Positions 53,303 to 62,494 of a stretch of DNA of 64,000 nt are shown piece after piece. Origin of the DNA: Chitinophagaceae bacterium UBA1946. Lineage in GTDB: Bacteria > Bacteroidota > Bacteroidia > Chitinophagales > Chitinophagaceae. The number at the start of each line of letters is the position of its first letter. The stretch's first letter is position 1. The notes under the pieces were generated by a model. That model made no database searches, had not been told where the DNA came from, and worked only from the letters and a program-made list of their open reading frames with translations. The translations under genes were made by a program, and so were the position numbers. The stretch spans positions 2,453-66,452 of the forward strand of contig DDEU01000042.1 in the NCBI GenBank assembly GCA_002336815.1, given 5' to 3'.

Positions 53303-53912
53303 AGTTAAAAAGTAAAAGAAATTGTTATTACAACAACGCCCGCAAAACGTCCAAATTGCAGAAATTCTTCTTTAAAGCATCGATTTGAAATTTCACATCC
53401 TTCTACTACAATTTGCCCATGAAATATTCTATGCTCAAATCGAAAAAAAACTACAAAAACGGCTGACTAGCTGTTGACCAGCAACATAAAAGCTGATCAT
53501 TATGCCATCACACACCAACAGTATCAAAATCGTTCAACGCCTGCCGGCATTTTATTTTATTTGTTGCGCCGCAATCAGCTAGTTTTATGCCAACGGCGAA
53601 ACCCCCGCCTCACAAGGTTTTCACCGGGATGGCTTCTCCGAAATTTCCACCTGCTGGAAAAATTTTCCATTTTACAAACATTCTACAACATATAAAGGCG
53701 GATGGAAAGTGGTGGCCCAATAGCTTTTAATACATTTATCAAAGCAGGAAATTGCCTTACAATGCAAAGTGGATTATTATGATTGGTGCTGCAGAAAAAA
53801 AAGGCGGCTATCAAAGCTAAATGATGAAATATGACGTTATACTATCCGGGAGTCAAACACAATTTGTATTTACCAAAACGCCCGTAAATCTTAGCTGCTT
53901 AAAATTCTTTCA
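53303..53912. other. 610-base gene-free region between the sigma-54 regulator and the beta-helix gene
   Basis: A/T-rich. It is the shared promoter region of two divergent genes. I found no convincing -33/-7 pair and no sigma-54 promoter with GG-N10-GC in a proper TGGCA...TTGC context (the best, at 53711, has weak flanks). A 73-codon frame at 53474-53695 has no family resemblance and is not called. No RNA gene is recognisable. Confidence 0.5.
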
Positions 53913-55610
53913 ATGAAACCAGTATCCTTCAACAACGATCCGCAAACAAGAAGTCTATTCCGCAGTTTATTACTGCTTGGTGTTTTATTTTCCGTTTCAA
54001 CTTTGTATGCACAGCATGCTGGTTGGCCTGTTGATTCCAGTATCCACATGATTGATGGGCACAGCGCTGCTTATAATAATGTACATCCCGGAGACACCGT
54101 TTACCTGCTGGCAGGGGAGCGTGATAAATTGCTGGTCCGGAATTTTAGTGGTTCGGCCGGAAAGCCGGTTTGCTTTATGAATAAAAATGGTATCGTAACC
54201 ATCAGCACCGATAGTTATTACGGCATCTCTGTTGTTAATTGCAATGCGATCCGTTTGTGCGGACAGGGAGATGCAGCAAATTTTTATGGCATACAGGTAA
54301 AAAAAGTTGCCAACGGTGCAGGCCTTGGTATTGGCAATATGAGCTCTGATGTGGAAGTGGATCATGTATCGATAGAACATTGTTCTACAGAAGGCATCCT
54401 TGCCAAAACAGACCCAGATTGTTCGTTCAAAGCATCAAGAGATAGCTTTACGCAATTCAACACCAGCATCCATGACAATTACATTGCGGATATCGGGAAT
54501 GAAGGAATGTATATCGGCAGCTCGTATTATTCCGGCGTTCATCTTAGCTGCAACGGAAAAGATACGATTGCAAAGCCAGCCGTACTGGACAATGTACAGG
54601 TGTACAATAATATTGTAAAGCGCACTGGTTGGGACGGTATACAGGTAAGTTCTGCTCCGCTGCATTGCGGCATTCACCATAACACGGTGATCAACGACAG
54701 CCAGGCTGAAACAAAGAACCAGATGTCGGGCATTTTACTGGGCGGTGGCTCCCGTTGTGATTGTTACAATAACCTGGTAAAAGACGGTAAGGGAGATGGG
54801 ATAGAAGATCATGGATTAGGCAGCAATAAAATATACAACAATGTAATTGTAAATGCAGGCCGTGATTTTAAACCCAACGATGCCAGCGAAGCGAAACACG
54901 GAATTTTTGTTTCGGATGTATCAGTGTTGAAAGACGCTGCATTCAATATCGAATTCAATGATATCATCCATCCAAAATCAGACGGCATCCGGTTCCAGAG
55001 TGTAAAAAGCAGGCATAACCTTATCGTCTCCAACCTTATCGTTGATCCCGGCAGTTATAATCTGTATGCAAGCGGCAACACTTCTTTTACCGGCAACGAT
55101 GCCTACGTGATGATCCCAAACGTTGCAGCAGAAGTACAGTTAACAAATAATTTTTTTGCTGCCAGCATCGATGCCGCACGCATATCTGCTACTGATTACA
55201 CTCCTTTACCGGGCTCTCCATTGATCAACAAGGGTTACCAGCAGGATCATTCCATTGTTACAGATTTTAACAGCAACCGCCGGCCATTGGGCGGTTATTA
55301 TGATATAGGCGCCATGGAATACAGTGGCGGCGATGACAGGTTATCCGATACCGTTAGTAGAAAAGTATTCCTGTTTCCCAACCCGGTTCTTTCCAAATTG
55401 AACGTGCAGTATTTAGCTACCGGCATATCCACTATTTTATTCCGCATCTATAACTTATCAGGACAATTGGTGATGCAGCAATCTGCAACGGTAGTGTTAC
55501 CGGGTATGCAGCAGCTACAACTGGATAGTACAACACTTTGTAGGGGAACTTATTTATACTGCATCAGCCAGGGAACGGAAATGAGTTACGGAAAATTCAT
55601 CAAACAATAA
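53913..55610 (+). CDS. Secreted beta-helix protein with type IX sorting domain
   Basis: 565 residues with a signal peptide ending LYAQ. Then PbH1-type right-handed parallel beta-helix repeats, about residues 60-430 (VSIEHCSTEGILAK, HDNYIADIGNEGMYIG, VQVYNNIVKRTGWDGIQV, SGILLGGGSRCDCYNNLVKDGKGDGIED). The C-terminal about 80 residues (VFLFPNPVLSKLNVQY, then FRIYNLSGQLVMQQ, ending GKFIKQ) are a type A T9SS sorting domain. It should be exported across the outer membrane and anchored or released. It stops 12 bases before the polysaccharide cluster, so it may act on or bind that polymer. No active-site residues are assigned. Confidence 0.9.
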   Translation: MKPVSFNNDPQTRSLFRSLLLLGVLFSVSTLYAQHAGWPVDSSIHMIDGHSAAYNNVHPGDTVYLLAGERDKLLVRNFSGSAGKPVCFMNKNGIVTISTDSYYGISVVNCNAIRLCGQGDAANFYGIQVKKVANGAGLGIGNMSSDVEVDHVSIEHCSTEGILAKTDPDCSFKASRDSFTQFNTSIHDNYIADIGNEGMYIGSSYYSGVHLSCNGKDTIAKPAVLDNVQVYNNIVKRTGWDGIQVSSAPLHCGIHHNTVINDSQAETKNQMSGILLGGGSRCDCYNNLVKDGKGDGIEDHGLGSNKIYNNVIVNAGRDFKPNDASEAKHGIFVSDVSVLKDAAFNIEFNDIIHPKSDGIRFQSVKSRHNLIVSNLIVDPGSYNLYASGNTSFTGNDAYVMIPNVAAEVQLTNNFFAASIDAARISATDYTPLPGSPLINKGYQQDHSIVTDFNSNRRPLGGYYDIGAMEYSGGDDRLSDTVSRKVFLFPNPVLSKLNVQYLATGISTILFRIYNLSGQLVMQQSATVVLPGMQQLQLDSTTLCRGTYLYCISQGTEMSYGKFIKQ

Positions 55611-55622
55611 TTACACATTTTA

Positions 55623-56813
55623 TCAGGCAGCTCTCTTTGCTCTTTCCCAGTTCACCGATTGCGATCCTTTGATGTAACGAAAGAACCCGAGTATAACAGA
55701 AAGGTTCATGATGAAAAAATAATAGGGTACGAAAAGCAATTTGATACTGGTAGACCGGTTCTCCAAAAACCAGCCTGTGAGTGCGGCAACATAAAACAGG
55801 AGTTGTAACCAGAATAATACTGCATACATCCCTGTTGCGAACAGTCCTTCATGAAAGGCCAGCAGGTAACTTACCGGGATCAGCAGCAGCAGGCAAAGCG
55901 GCGTTACCGTCCAGCGCAATACCCGGTGAGAAATGTATTGGAACGACAGGGTGCCGTATTTAAAGATATTGAGCAGGGAGCTCAAACGTACCACTGCCTG
56001 GATACCACCGGCCGAAATTCTAATTTTACGTTTCAATTCTTCTTTTACATTGGCAGAAGCAGTTTCAACCGCATATGCTTCCGGATCGTATTGAATGGTG
56101 TAACCATCCTGCGCTACTCTCAGTGAGATGATGAAATCATCCAGTAATGTATCGCCTTCCACATCACGGTACAACTCCGTTCTGATGGCAAACAATTCAC
56201 CTGCTGCACCCACCACAGAGTACAATTCAGCATCCCATTTTTTTAACGCTGATTCATATTTCCAGTACAAGCCTTCGCCAGCGCCTGCTGCGGCATCACT
56301 GCCCTTGTCCATAATGCGCTTTTCACCGGATACACAACCAACTTTTGGATTGCCAAAGAGGTTTACGATCCGCTGTATCGACTCCCTGCCCAGCATGGTA
56401 TTGGCATCGCTGAAAATAACAATGGGCGTATCAACAAAGCGCATTCCCCGGTTCATTGCACTGATCTTTCCCTTGCGCTCCGGCAGGTGATGCACAATAA
56501 CATCGCTGTACTTGCGCAACAAATCCGGTGTGCCATCATCCGAACCATCAGTAACCCAAACAATGTGCAGTTTATCTTTCGGGTAATCCAGCGCCAGGCT
56601 ATTCTTCATTTTTGCCGCTACAAAATCTTTTTCGTTGAAGGCAGAAATGAACAGGGTAACATCGGGTGCATAGCCTGTATTAGAAAAGGGTTTTTTGTTG
56701 CGCTGAAAAAATCGTTTCACTTTTATGATGGCGTATAACAATATGCCATAACCTACATAGGTGTAAATGACGATGGCCACAAACAGCCAGAATAATAATT
56801 GTAAGATGAACAT
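55623..56813 (-). CDS. Membrane-bound family 2 glycosyltransferase
   Basis: 396 residues. An N-terminal membrane segment, a GT2 fold with VTLFISAFNEKDF, DGSDDGT, the DxD-like FSDANTM, and LLDDFIISLRVAQDGY (the acid-rich third motif), then three or four C-terminal membrane segments. KIRISAG occupies the usual QxxRW position, so processive synthesis is uncertain. It uses a nucleotide sugar at the inner membrane. It is the last gene of the seven-gene polysaccharide operon and follows the next glycosyltransferase gene by 43 bases. Confidence 0.9.
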   Translation of the reverse strand: MFILQLLFWLFVAIVIYTYVGYGILLYAIIKVKRFFQRNKKPFSNTGYAPDVTLFISAFNEKDFVAAKMKNSLALDYPKDKLHIVWVTDGSDDGTPDLLRKYSDVIVHHLPERKGKISAMNRGMRFVDTPIVIFSDANTMLGRESIQRIVNLFGNPKVGCVSGEKRIMDKGSDAAAGAGEGLYWKYESALKKWDAELYSVVGAAGELFAIRTELYRDVEGDTLLDDFIISLRVAQDGYTIQYDPEAYAVETASANVKEELKRKIRISAGGIQAVVRLSSLLNIFKYGTLSFQYISHRVLRWTVTPLCLLLLIPVSYLLAFHEGLFATGMYAVLFWLQLLFYVAALTGWFLENRSTSIKLLFVPYYFFIMNLSVILGFFRYIKGSQSVNWERAKRAA

Positions 56814-56856
56814 GTGAGATTTGATTTAAGTACGGTGATGATCTTTTTAGTTTGGA

Positions 56857-58014
56857 TTATTGATTGCGTTCGCTGTATAGTTCTTTATAAATATTCAGTA
56901 CATCCTGCGCCATGGCCTTCCAGGAAAATTTTGCAGCCTGCTTCAACCCTTCATCTATCAACCGCAGCCTTGTCCTTTCTTCGCTGTGCAGTCGGATCAT
57001 GGCTGCTGTTATTTCTCCTGGTTTAAAGGGATCAACAATAAGCGCTGCGTTGCCAGCGACTTCTGGCATAGAAGAAGTGGAAGACGTGATCACTGGTACG
57101 CCGCAGGCCATTGCCTCGAGCATAGGTATGCCAAAACTTTCCCTTAATGACGGATAAAGAAAGGCTTTGCTCTGGCAGTAGATCGCCGGCAGATCGGTAT
57201 TGACAACATACCCGGTGAGTACGATGTGTTCCGCAAGACCTTGATCGCCTATTTCTTCCAGTAATTTCTCCAGTTCATGCCGGTCGTAATCAAGCATTAC
57301 CAATTTATAGTCTGCACCGGTCTGCTTCCTGAAGTCCGAAAAGGCTCTTAAAGTGCCTATTGTATTTTTTTTAGGATCTGTATTACCCAAAAAGAAAAAA
57401 TAATTTTCGGGTAGCCGGTACTGTTGCCTTACCCGGTTCAGCGTGTCACAGTTGGTCACCGGTTTAAAATGTCCGCTTACACCATTGTAAACAGCCTTTA
57501 GCCTGTTATCATTTTTCAAGCTGAAAAAATCGGCGATCCTTTTCTTTTCAAAATTCGATACGGTGATGATCTTCCTGCTATTCTTTATCACGGAAGGCAC
57601 CACCATTTTCCGATACAGGTTGCCAAACTTTTGATAAGCTGTTGCCCCGCCTCCCAATATCTTCAAATAATTGCTCTCCATATAAATGATATCATGCAGG
57701 GTCGTTACCAATGGAATACCGCAGCGCATTGGTGCAGTGTTACTGGTACAATGTAATATGTCGCAGCCAGCTTTTTTAGCAGCTTTGGGTAAAGCGATCT
57801 GCTCCCAGGCAGGATAGGCGCCACCTGCTACGGGTATGATCCTGCAATTGGGCGTTTCAGTGATCACATGCTGGTCTGCATCCGGCTTAACAAAAATGAA
57901 GTATTCATTGTCGTGATCTATTTGCTGCAGGTTGCGGATGAGCTCAAGTACAACCATGTCCATGCCGTGTTTTTTGGGGCGGAAAAGCCGCTGTGCTTCT
58001 ATTCCTATTTTCAT
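56857..58014 (-). CDS. Family 4 glycosyltransferase
   Basis: 385 residues. GT-B fold with the N-terminal MKIGIEAQRLFRPKKHGMDMVV (glycine-rich acceptor loop), GNTDPKKN in the linker region, and the C-terminal nucleotide-sugar motif PSLRESFGIPMLEAMACGVPVI with the E-x7-E retaining signature, followed by SMPEVAGNAALIVDP. It is cytoplasmic and peripheral. It probably adds a sugar to the lipid-linked repeat unit. Confidence 0.92.
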   Translation of the reverse strand: MKIGIEAQRLFRPKKHGMDMVVLELIRNLQQIDHDNEYFIFVKPDADQHVITETPNCRIIPVAGGAYPAWEQIALPKAAKKAGCDILHCTSNTAPMRCGIPLVTTLHDIIYMESNYLKILGGGATAYQKFGNLYRKMVVPSVIKNSRKIITVSNFEKKRIADFFSLKNDNRLKAVYNGVSGHFKPVTNCDTLNRVRQQYRLPENYFFFLGNTDPKKNTIGTLRAFSDFRKQTGADYKLVMLDYDRHELEKLLEEIGDQGLAEHIVLTGYVVNTDLPAIYCQSKAFLYPSLRESFGIPMLEAMACGVPVITSSTSSMPEVAGNAALIVDPFKPGEITAAMIRLHSEERTRLRLIDEGLKQAAKFSWKAMAQDVLNIYKELYSERNQ

Positions 58015-58039
58015 AGTTACCGGGTTAATGTTTTAAATG

Positions 58040-59095
58040 TTAGCCGATCAGTAGCTTCCTGATCCGGTTATAGATCACTACTTCGAGCAGGTAAGAAAAG
58101 ATGATCATGAATAAAATATAAAGTCCGTATTCCACGACCTTGTTGTTGAGAAAACTTAAATAAGTTGCTTCTACCACCAAGTAATGATGTGAGATATAGA
58201 TCACGTAGGAACAGGGCGCCAGGTGTTTAAAAACACCAAAGAGTTTATTAAAGCCAACCCATCGCAGCCGATGCCAGGCAATTGCACCAAACAATACAAA
58301 AATGGCAAAAACAAAATGCCTCAATTCTATAAAAGGATATGCAACCAAAGGGTAGGTGTAGATCTTAGTGTATGAAAAATTGATGTAGAGGTTCAAAGCC
58401 AGGATCGCTGTAATCGTAAACAACACATAAGCATAGGGCATGATATTGCGAAAGGTAAACTGTTGTTTGTTTATATATATACCTGCAAAGCGCACACCTA
58501 TCCACCAGATAGCAAAATACATTGCCAGCCTGTTAAGGATAAAAGGATAAACCAGGTATGATGCAGCAGCCATTATCACAACAATGTTCACCCATCGGTT
58601 GAGCTTATCCGCTTTAATATTGGAAGCCAGGGCGAAGAACAACATATAGAACCACCACTCATAAGACAGTGACCAGAGCACCCCATTCCCCATATATGCC
58701 GGAACGATCACATGCGGCTTTTGTGAGATCACATCCTGCAGCATAAAAATATTTCCCAGCAGGGATTTCCAGTCAGGGTTGGCAAACGCACCTTCACTGA
58801 CAGATTTTAACAGGTAACCAAGCAGGAAAATAAAAAACAACGGAATGTACAAACGGATAAAACGACGAATGAAATAATACCGGAAAGATTTATCAGCAGA
58901 TCTTTCGTAAGTGTATTTGATCACAAAGCCGGACAAAACAAAGAATACGATCACTGCTTCCGGACCAAACCTGAAAAGAATGCCAATATTGATACCAGCT
59001 AAATAAAAATGTTGCGGCAATGTATGAAATAACACCACGTACAGGGCGGCAAATCCACGGAGGGCTTCCAGTTTTTCAAGTCGGTTCTTTTTCAT
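58040..59095 (-). CDS. Acyltransferase family 3 protein (OafA/YrhL-like)
   Basis: 351 residues with about ten membrane segments. The N-terminal LEALRGFAALYVVLFHTLPQ carries the family Arg and the catalytic-type His in LFHTL, followed by RYYFIRRFIRLYIPLF. It would transfer an acyl (often acetyl) group to a sugar residue of the polymer in the membrane. The gaps on both sides are 25-31 bases. Confidence 0.92.
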   Translation of the reverse strand: MKKNRLEKLEALRGFAALYVVLFHTLPQHFYLAGINIGILFRFGPEAVIVFFVLSGFVIKYTYERSADKSFRYYFIRRFIRLYIPLFFIFLLGYLLKSVSEGAFANPDWKSLLGNIFMLQDVISQKPHVIVPAYMGNGVLWSLSYEWWFYMLFFALASNIKADKLNRWVNIVVIMAAASYLVYPFILNRLAMYFAIWWIGVRFAGIYINKQQFTFRNIMPYAYVLFTITAILALNLYINFSYTKIYTYPLVAYPFIELRHFVFAIFVLFGAIAWHRLRWVGFNKLFGVFKHLAPCSYVIYISHHYLVVEATYLSFLNNKVVEYGLYILFMIIFSYLLEVVIYNRIRKLLIG

Positions 59096-59126
59096 CGTGT
59101 ATAAGAGAATGTCTAACGATCAGCAC

Positions 59127-60314
59127 TTATCGAATGCTGGCAGTATGTTTTGTGTGTATGAATTTTTTGTTGGCTCCTTTTATACGAAGCAAAGAGAGCA
59201 TCATCAGCAGCATTCCCTTAGGCAAGCTGATAAGTGCCTTAAAAGTGCCGGCATTATAAAAGTAGCGGGGCACAGAAAAAAGGAATGACAATATGCAGGC
59301 AACTACTATCGCTGCCCATGCAATAGAAAAAGGGTTTTCGTTTTGAAGCAAATAATTGGAACTTATAAACAAGGTTGTTGTCAACAATACAGCTCCGAGC
59401 AATAAGATCCTGGGTGGTTGAATAAACTGTATGGCTTTGTCGAAATAATCTACATTGCCCTTTAGGAGCAGGTGTTTTACAGCGCTTAAAAAATCCTGCC
59501 TGAAATAGTGCAACTGGGCCGAAAGCCAGCGGCGGCGCTGGTTACCGAACACATCTGCCTTTTGCACCTTTTCATCAAATACCAGCGCATCATCCAGGTA
59601 AGCGATCGTATGACCGGCTTTCAGGATCTTCAGTTCGATCTCTTTATCAAATCCGCCAACGGCTGTAGCACCTGCCATCAATGATTTAAAATATTCATAA
59701 TTGAAGGCCATGCCTGAGCCGATGATGGCAGATGAAAGCCCCAGCACCCGGTGCCCCTTCCTGAAAATATTGTTATTGATCTCTTCGCTGATGGCGTCAA
59801 GTATTGCCCAGGAATTGTTGAGGTTCTTTGCCGTGCGGTGACCCTGTATCGCCATAAAACCATCTTCATAAGCAGCGTTTATTTTCTCCAGGAAATCTGA
59901 AGCCATCAGGTTATCTGCATCCAGCACTACCGCTATTTGGTAAGGTGCTGTAAGAATTGACATGGCTTTGTTCAATGCCTTCGCCTTGGTACTTTTATCG
60001 AAACTTACTTCAATTAATTTCACCGGCATCAACCGCAGCTTTTCAAGCGTCTCCGGTTGAAAAGAATCGGCGATGATCACCACATCAAACATACCAGCCG
60101 GGTAATCCTGCTGCAATGCTGCTTCTGCAACCTCTACGATCACTTCATCCTCCTGGTAACCCGGTATCAGTACAGCGATCTTTTTAAAGCTACCCGCTGT
60201 TTTATATACCCGTTGCTTATAAAATAACCCGGCAAGGGAAAAAACAAAAATATATAGGGTAGCCAGCCCAAGTAACACAAGTGCAACTAACTGCAAAAGA
60301 TTATATAAAAGCAT
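59127..60314 (-). CDS. Membrane-bound family 2 glycosyltransferase, processive type
   Basis: 395 residues. One N-terminal membrane segment, then the GT2 domain with VLIPGYQEDEVI, DADN (metal-binding), FDKEIELKILKAGH (the acid motif), and QRRRW, the QxxRW signature of processive synthases, followed by three or four C-terminal membrane segments. It is distinct from the GT2 at 55623, which lacks QxxRW. It could build a polymer backbone or a long repeat. Confidence 0.92.
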   Translation of the reverse strand: MLLYNLLQLVALVLLGLATLYIFVFSLAGLFYKQRVYKTAGSFKKIAVLIPGYQEDEVIVEVAEAALQQDYPAGMFDVVIIADSFQPETLEKLRLMPVKLIEVSFDKSTKAKALNKAMSILTAPYQIAVVLDADNLMASDFLEKINAAYEDGFMAIQGHRTAKNLNNSWAILDAISEEINNNIFRKGHRVLGLSSAIIGSGMAFNYEYFKSLMAGATAVGGFDKEIELKILKAGHTIAYLDDALVFDEKVQKADVFGNQRRRWLSAQLHYFRQDFLSAVKHLLLKGNVDYFDKAIQFIQPPRILLLGAVLLTTTLFISSNYLLQNENPFSIAWAAIVVACILSFLFSVPRYFYNAGTFKALISLPKGMLLMMLSLLRIKGANKKFIHTKHTASIR

Positions 60315-60364
60315 AGAATTGATTTTGGTTTTTACAGCAGATCATGATGATTGGCTGCGATGAT

Positions 60365-61297
60365 TTATTTCCTGATCCTGTCTCTCACTTTCAATGCGTA
60401 TTTGCGCAGGAAAGGCATGTACTTTCCGCTTTTGATATTATATAGCACGGATTCCTTATCAAATATCATTTCGAAATTTTCTGTACACAGCACTGGCTTT
60501 TTCGCAATCCGGTTGATCTGTATCGCCTGGGTGAGATCGCTTTCTACAAACAATACATACGGTTTCGCCATGTAGGCTTTTGCCTTGTGATCACCATGAT
60601 TGTTGGCTTTTTGTCTTGCTGCCATATCCGGCAGATCAAGCATCACCAGGTCGTTATACTTTACATTGTTGGCTTTGAGCCATTGTTCAGTTTGTGGCCT
60701 GTATTTTTCCAGTCTTGATGTTACGATGGTACCGATCTTACTCCCCGGGATGAACAGGGGTGGCGCATTCAAAATAAAATCGATGTACTTTTCTCCATCA
60801 TCATTTTGTTCCGGCAAGGGATCAGCACACAACACACCATCTATATCAAAGCAGGCCTTTTCCAGCGTAGTATGGTTTAAAATATTCCACTGGAAATATC
60901 TTGGCAGGGTTACTACTTCAAAAAAATAATCCACGGATCTTTCCTTACCCGGCACTACATACACGGCGCAATATTTTATGTCGAAAGATCCGGCGAGGTG
61001 TTTCAGGTTTTCTTTGCACTCTGCGAGGGCGGCCCCGGATGCAACACTATCGTCTACTACGAGTATCTTTTTGAACTGTTTGATATCAAAGAATTGTCCA
61101 CGGGCACCGGCTTTATAAATATGCCCGTTCAAAAAAGAATGAATGTCTGTATACGGCCGGTTTAAATAAAGCGACAATAAATTGGCGGGTAGCATACCGC
61201 TCCTCGGTACGCCGACGATCAGGTCAATATCACGTGGAATGATGCTGAGTCTTTTCAGGATGATGTTGTTGAGTTCACGAATGTTGCGGTAGTTCAT
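60365..61297 (-). CDS. Phosphoribosyltransferase domain fused to a HAD-like hydrolase domain
   Basis: 310 residues. The N-terminal about 130 residues are a type I phosphoribosyltransferase: LIVGVPRSGMLPANLL and the PRPP-binding loop ILVVDDSVASGAAL (residues 78-91). The C-terminal half begins with KACFDIDGVLC, a HAD motif I with Asp151 and Asp153, followed by motif II-like GTIVTSRLEKYRPQTEQWL and a FVESD motif IV-like end. This is an unusual domain pairing. It sits in the polysaccharide cluster, 4 bases from the next glycosyltransferase gene. The reaction is unknown. Confidence 0.8.
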   Translation of the reverse strand: MNYRNIRELNNIILKRLSIIPRDIDLIVGVPRSGMLPANLLSLYLNRPYTDIHSFLNGHIYKAGARGQFFDIKQFKKILVVDDSVASGAALAECKENLKHLAGSFDIKYCAVYVVPGKERSVDYFFEVVTLPRYFQWNILNHTTLEKACFDIDGVLCADPLPEQNDDGEKYIDFILNAPPLFIPGSKIGTIVTSRLEKYRPQTEQWLKANNVKYNDLVMLDLPDMAARQKANNHGDHKAKAYMAKPYVLFVESDLTQAIQINRIAKKPVLCTENFEMIFDKESVLYNIKSGKYMPFLRKYALKVRDRIRK

Positions 61298-61301
61298 AGG
61301 T

Positions 61302-62492
61302 TTATTTTAAATATTTTTCAATCTGGTTGTAAATCGCATGCACATTGTTTTCCCAGGAGTGAGACCTGGCAAAACGGATGCGGCCATTTCTATTTTCTTC
61401 CGTATTTTCTTTCAACGCTTTCTCCACTGCCGCATCGTATTCCTTCAATGATGAACAGAGATAAACATGATCGCTGAACAATTCCATCGTCTTTGTTCTG
61501 GTAGCGATCACCGGCTTACCAAGGGCAAGGTATTCATCCACTTTTCTTGGATAATTACCAATGGTGATCTCGTTCACCAGTTGCGGATTCAGGCACACAT
61601 CCAGTGCACTCATGTATTCCGGCACTTTGTTTTTGGCGATACTACCGGTGAAGTATACGTTTTTTAGGCTGTGCAGTTGATGAGATGTAAACACTTTGTC
61701 TTCAGGACCGATCAGCACAAAAGAATAGCTGGGTTTGCTTTTTGCCAGTTCATAGATAAGGTTTGCATCCAGGCGCATGCTGTTGATATCCCCGATATAC
61801 CCGATCCTTGGTGATGGAATTTTTTTAAGATCAGCAGGAATACTGAAAGGGATCGCAGGATCATACGCCGATAAGTCGACTCCCTGCCCTACGTCATTGC
61901 TTTGCTGATTAAAATTGGCAGCATACGCTGCCAGTTGTGGAGAATTGCAAACTACCAGGTCGCTCTTTCGAATAAGCTTTGGCTCCAGTCTTACAGCGTG
62001 CTTTTTCCAGTAGGCATAAGGCTGAACGTTGTCTCTCCTGTAATAAACAGACAACGCTGGTTTTAATATTTCTTTTGAATAGAAGCTGCGGTAAATATCA
62101 TTGTCGATAAAATGCACCGGGTTTTGAAAGCCCAGTTCATCTGCTACTTTCTTAGTGTATTTAAAAATCTTCCGGTTGTTCGTTTTATTAAAAACATCAA
62201 ACAAAAAGCCATCGGGCAGGCCATTGATGGACCATATGTAAAAAGGAAAATCAAGTACCCACAAATTTTTTGATACCTGCCTCAAAGGCTCCCGGTGTTT
62301 TTTCAATACCTGCAAACGCCTCCTTGTTTCTGCAGTAGGTTTGTTCCTGTACATGGTCATCATATCCAGTGGGCTGTTCACATACAATACCCGGTTGTCC
62401 ACCGCTATTTGTTTGGCAATATCAATGGCATTGGAGCCGATGGGAATGTCCCATGACTGGAGGCCGGTGATGATAAAATCTTTTCCTTTCAT
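61302..62492 (-). CDS. GT-B type glycosyltransferase (family 1/4-like)
   Basis: 396 residues. It has a non-standard N-terminal half (FIITGLQSWDIPIGSNAIDIAKQIAVDNRVLYVNSP) similar to TuaH/WcaI-type glycosyltransferases. The C-terminal nucleotide-sugar half shows PRIGYIGDINSMRLDANLIYELA, FVLIGPED and PRKVDEYLALGKPVIATRTK. The gene follows the polymerase-like gene by 2 bases and precedes the PRTase-HAD gene by 4, so they are almost certainly co-translated. Confidence 0.88.
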   Translation of the reverse strand: MKGKDFIITGLQSWDIPIGSNAIDIAKQIAVDNRVLYVNSPLDMMTMYRNKPTAETRRRLQVLKKHREPLRQVSKNLWVLDFPFYIWSINGLPDGFLFDVFNKTNNRKIFKYTKKVADELGFQNPVHFIDNDIYRSFYSKEILKPALSVYYRRDNVQPYAYWKKHAVRLEPKLIRKSDLVVCNSPQLAAYAANFNQQSNDVGQGVDLSAYDPAIPFSIPADLKKIPSPRIGYIGDINSMRLDANLIYELAKSKPSYSFVLIGPEDKVFTSHQLHSLKNVYFTGSIAKNKVPEYMSALDVCLNPQLVNEITIGNYPRKVDEYLALGKPVIATRTKTMELFSDHVYLCSSLKEYDAAVEKALKENTEENRNGRIRFARSHSWENNVHAIYNQIEKYLK

Positions 62493-62494
62493 GA

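Noticed and set aside
53474..53695. 73-codon plus-strand frame in the 610-base intergenic region
   Set aside because: No family resemblance, Arg/Leu/Phe-rich random composition, no promoter and no signal peptide.
53709..53725. GG-N10-GC spacing resembling a sigma-54 promoter upstream of the beta-helix gene
   Set aside because: The flanks do not match TGGCAC...TTGCA, and it is one of several chance GG-N10-GC spacings in the region.
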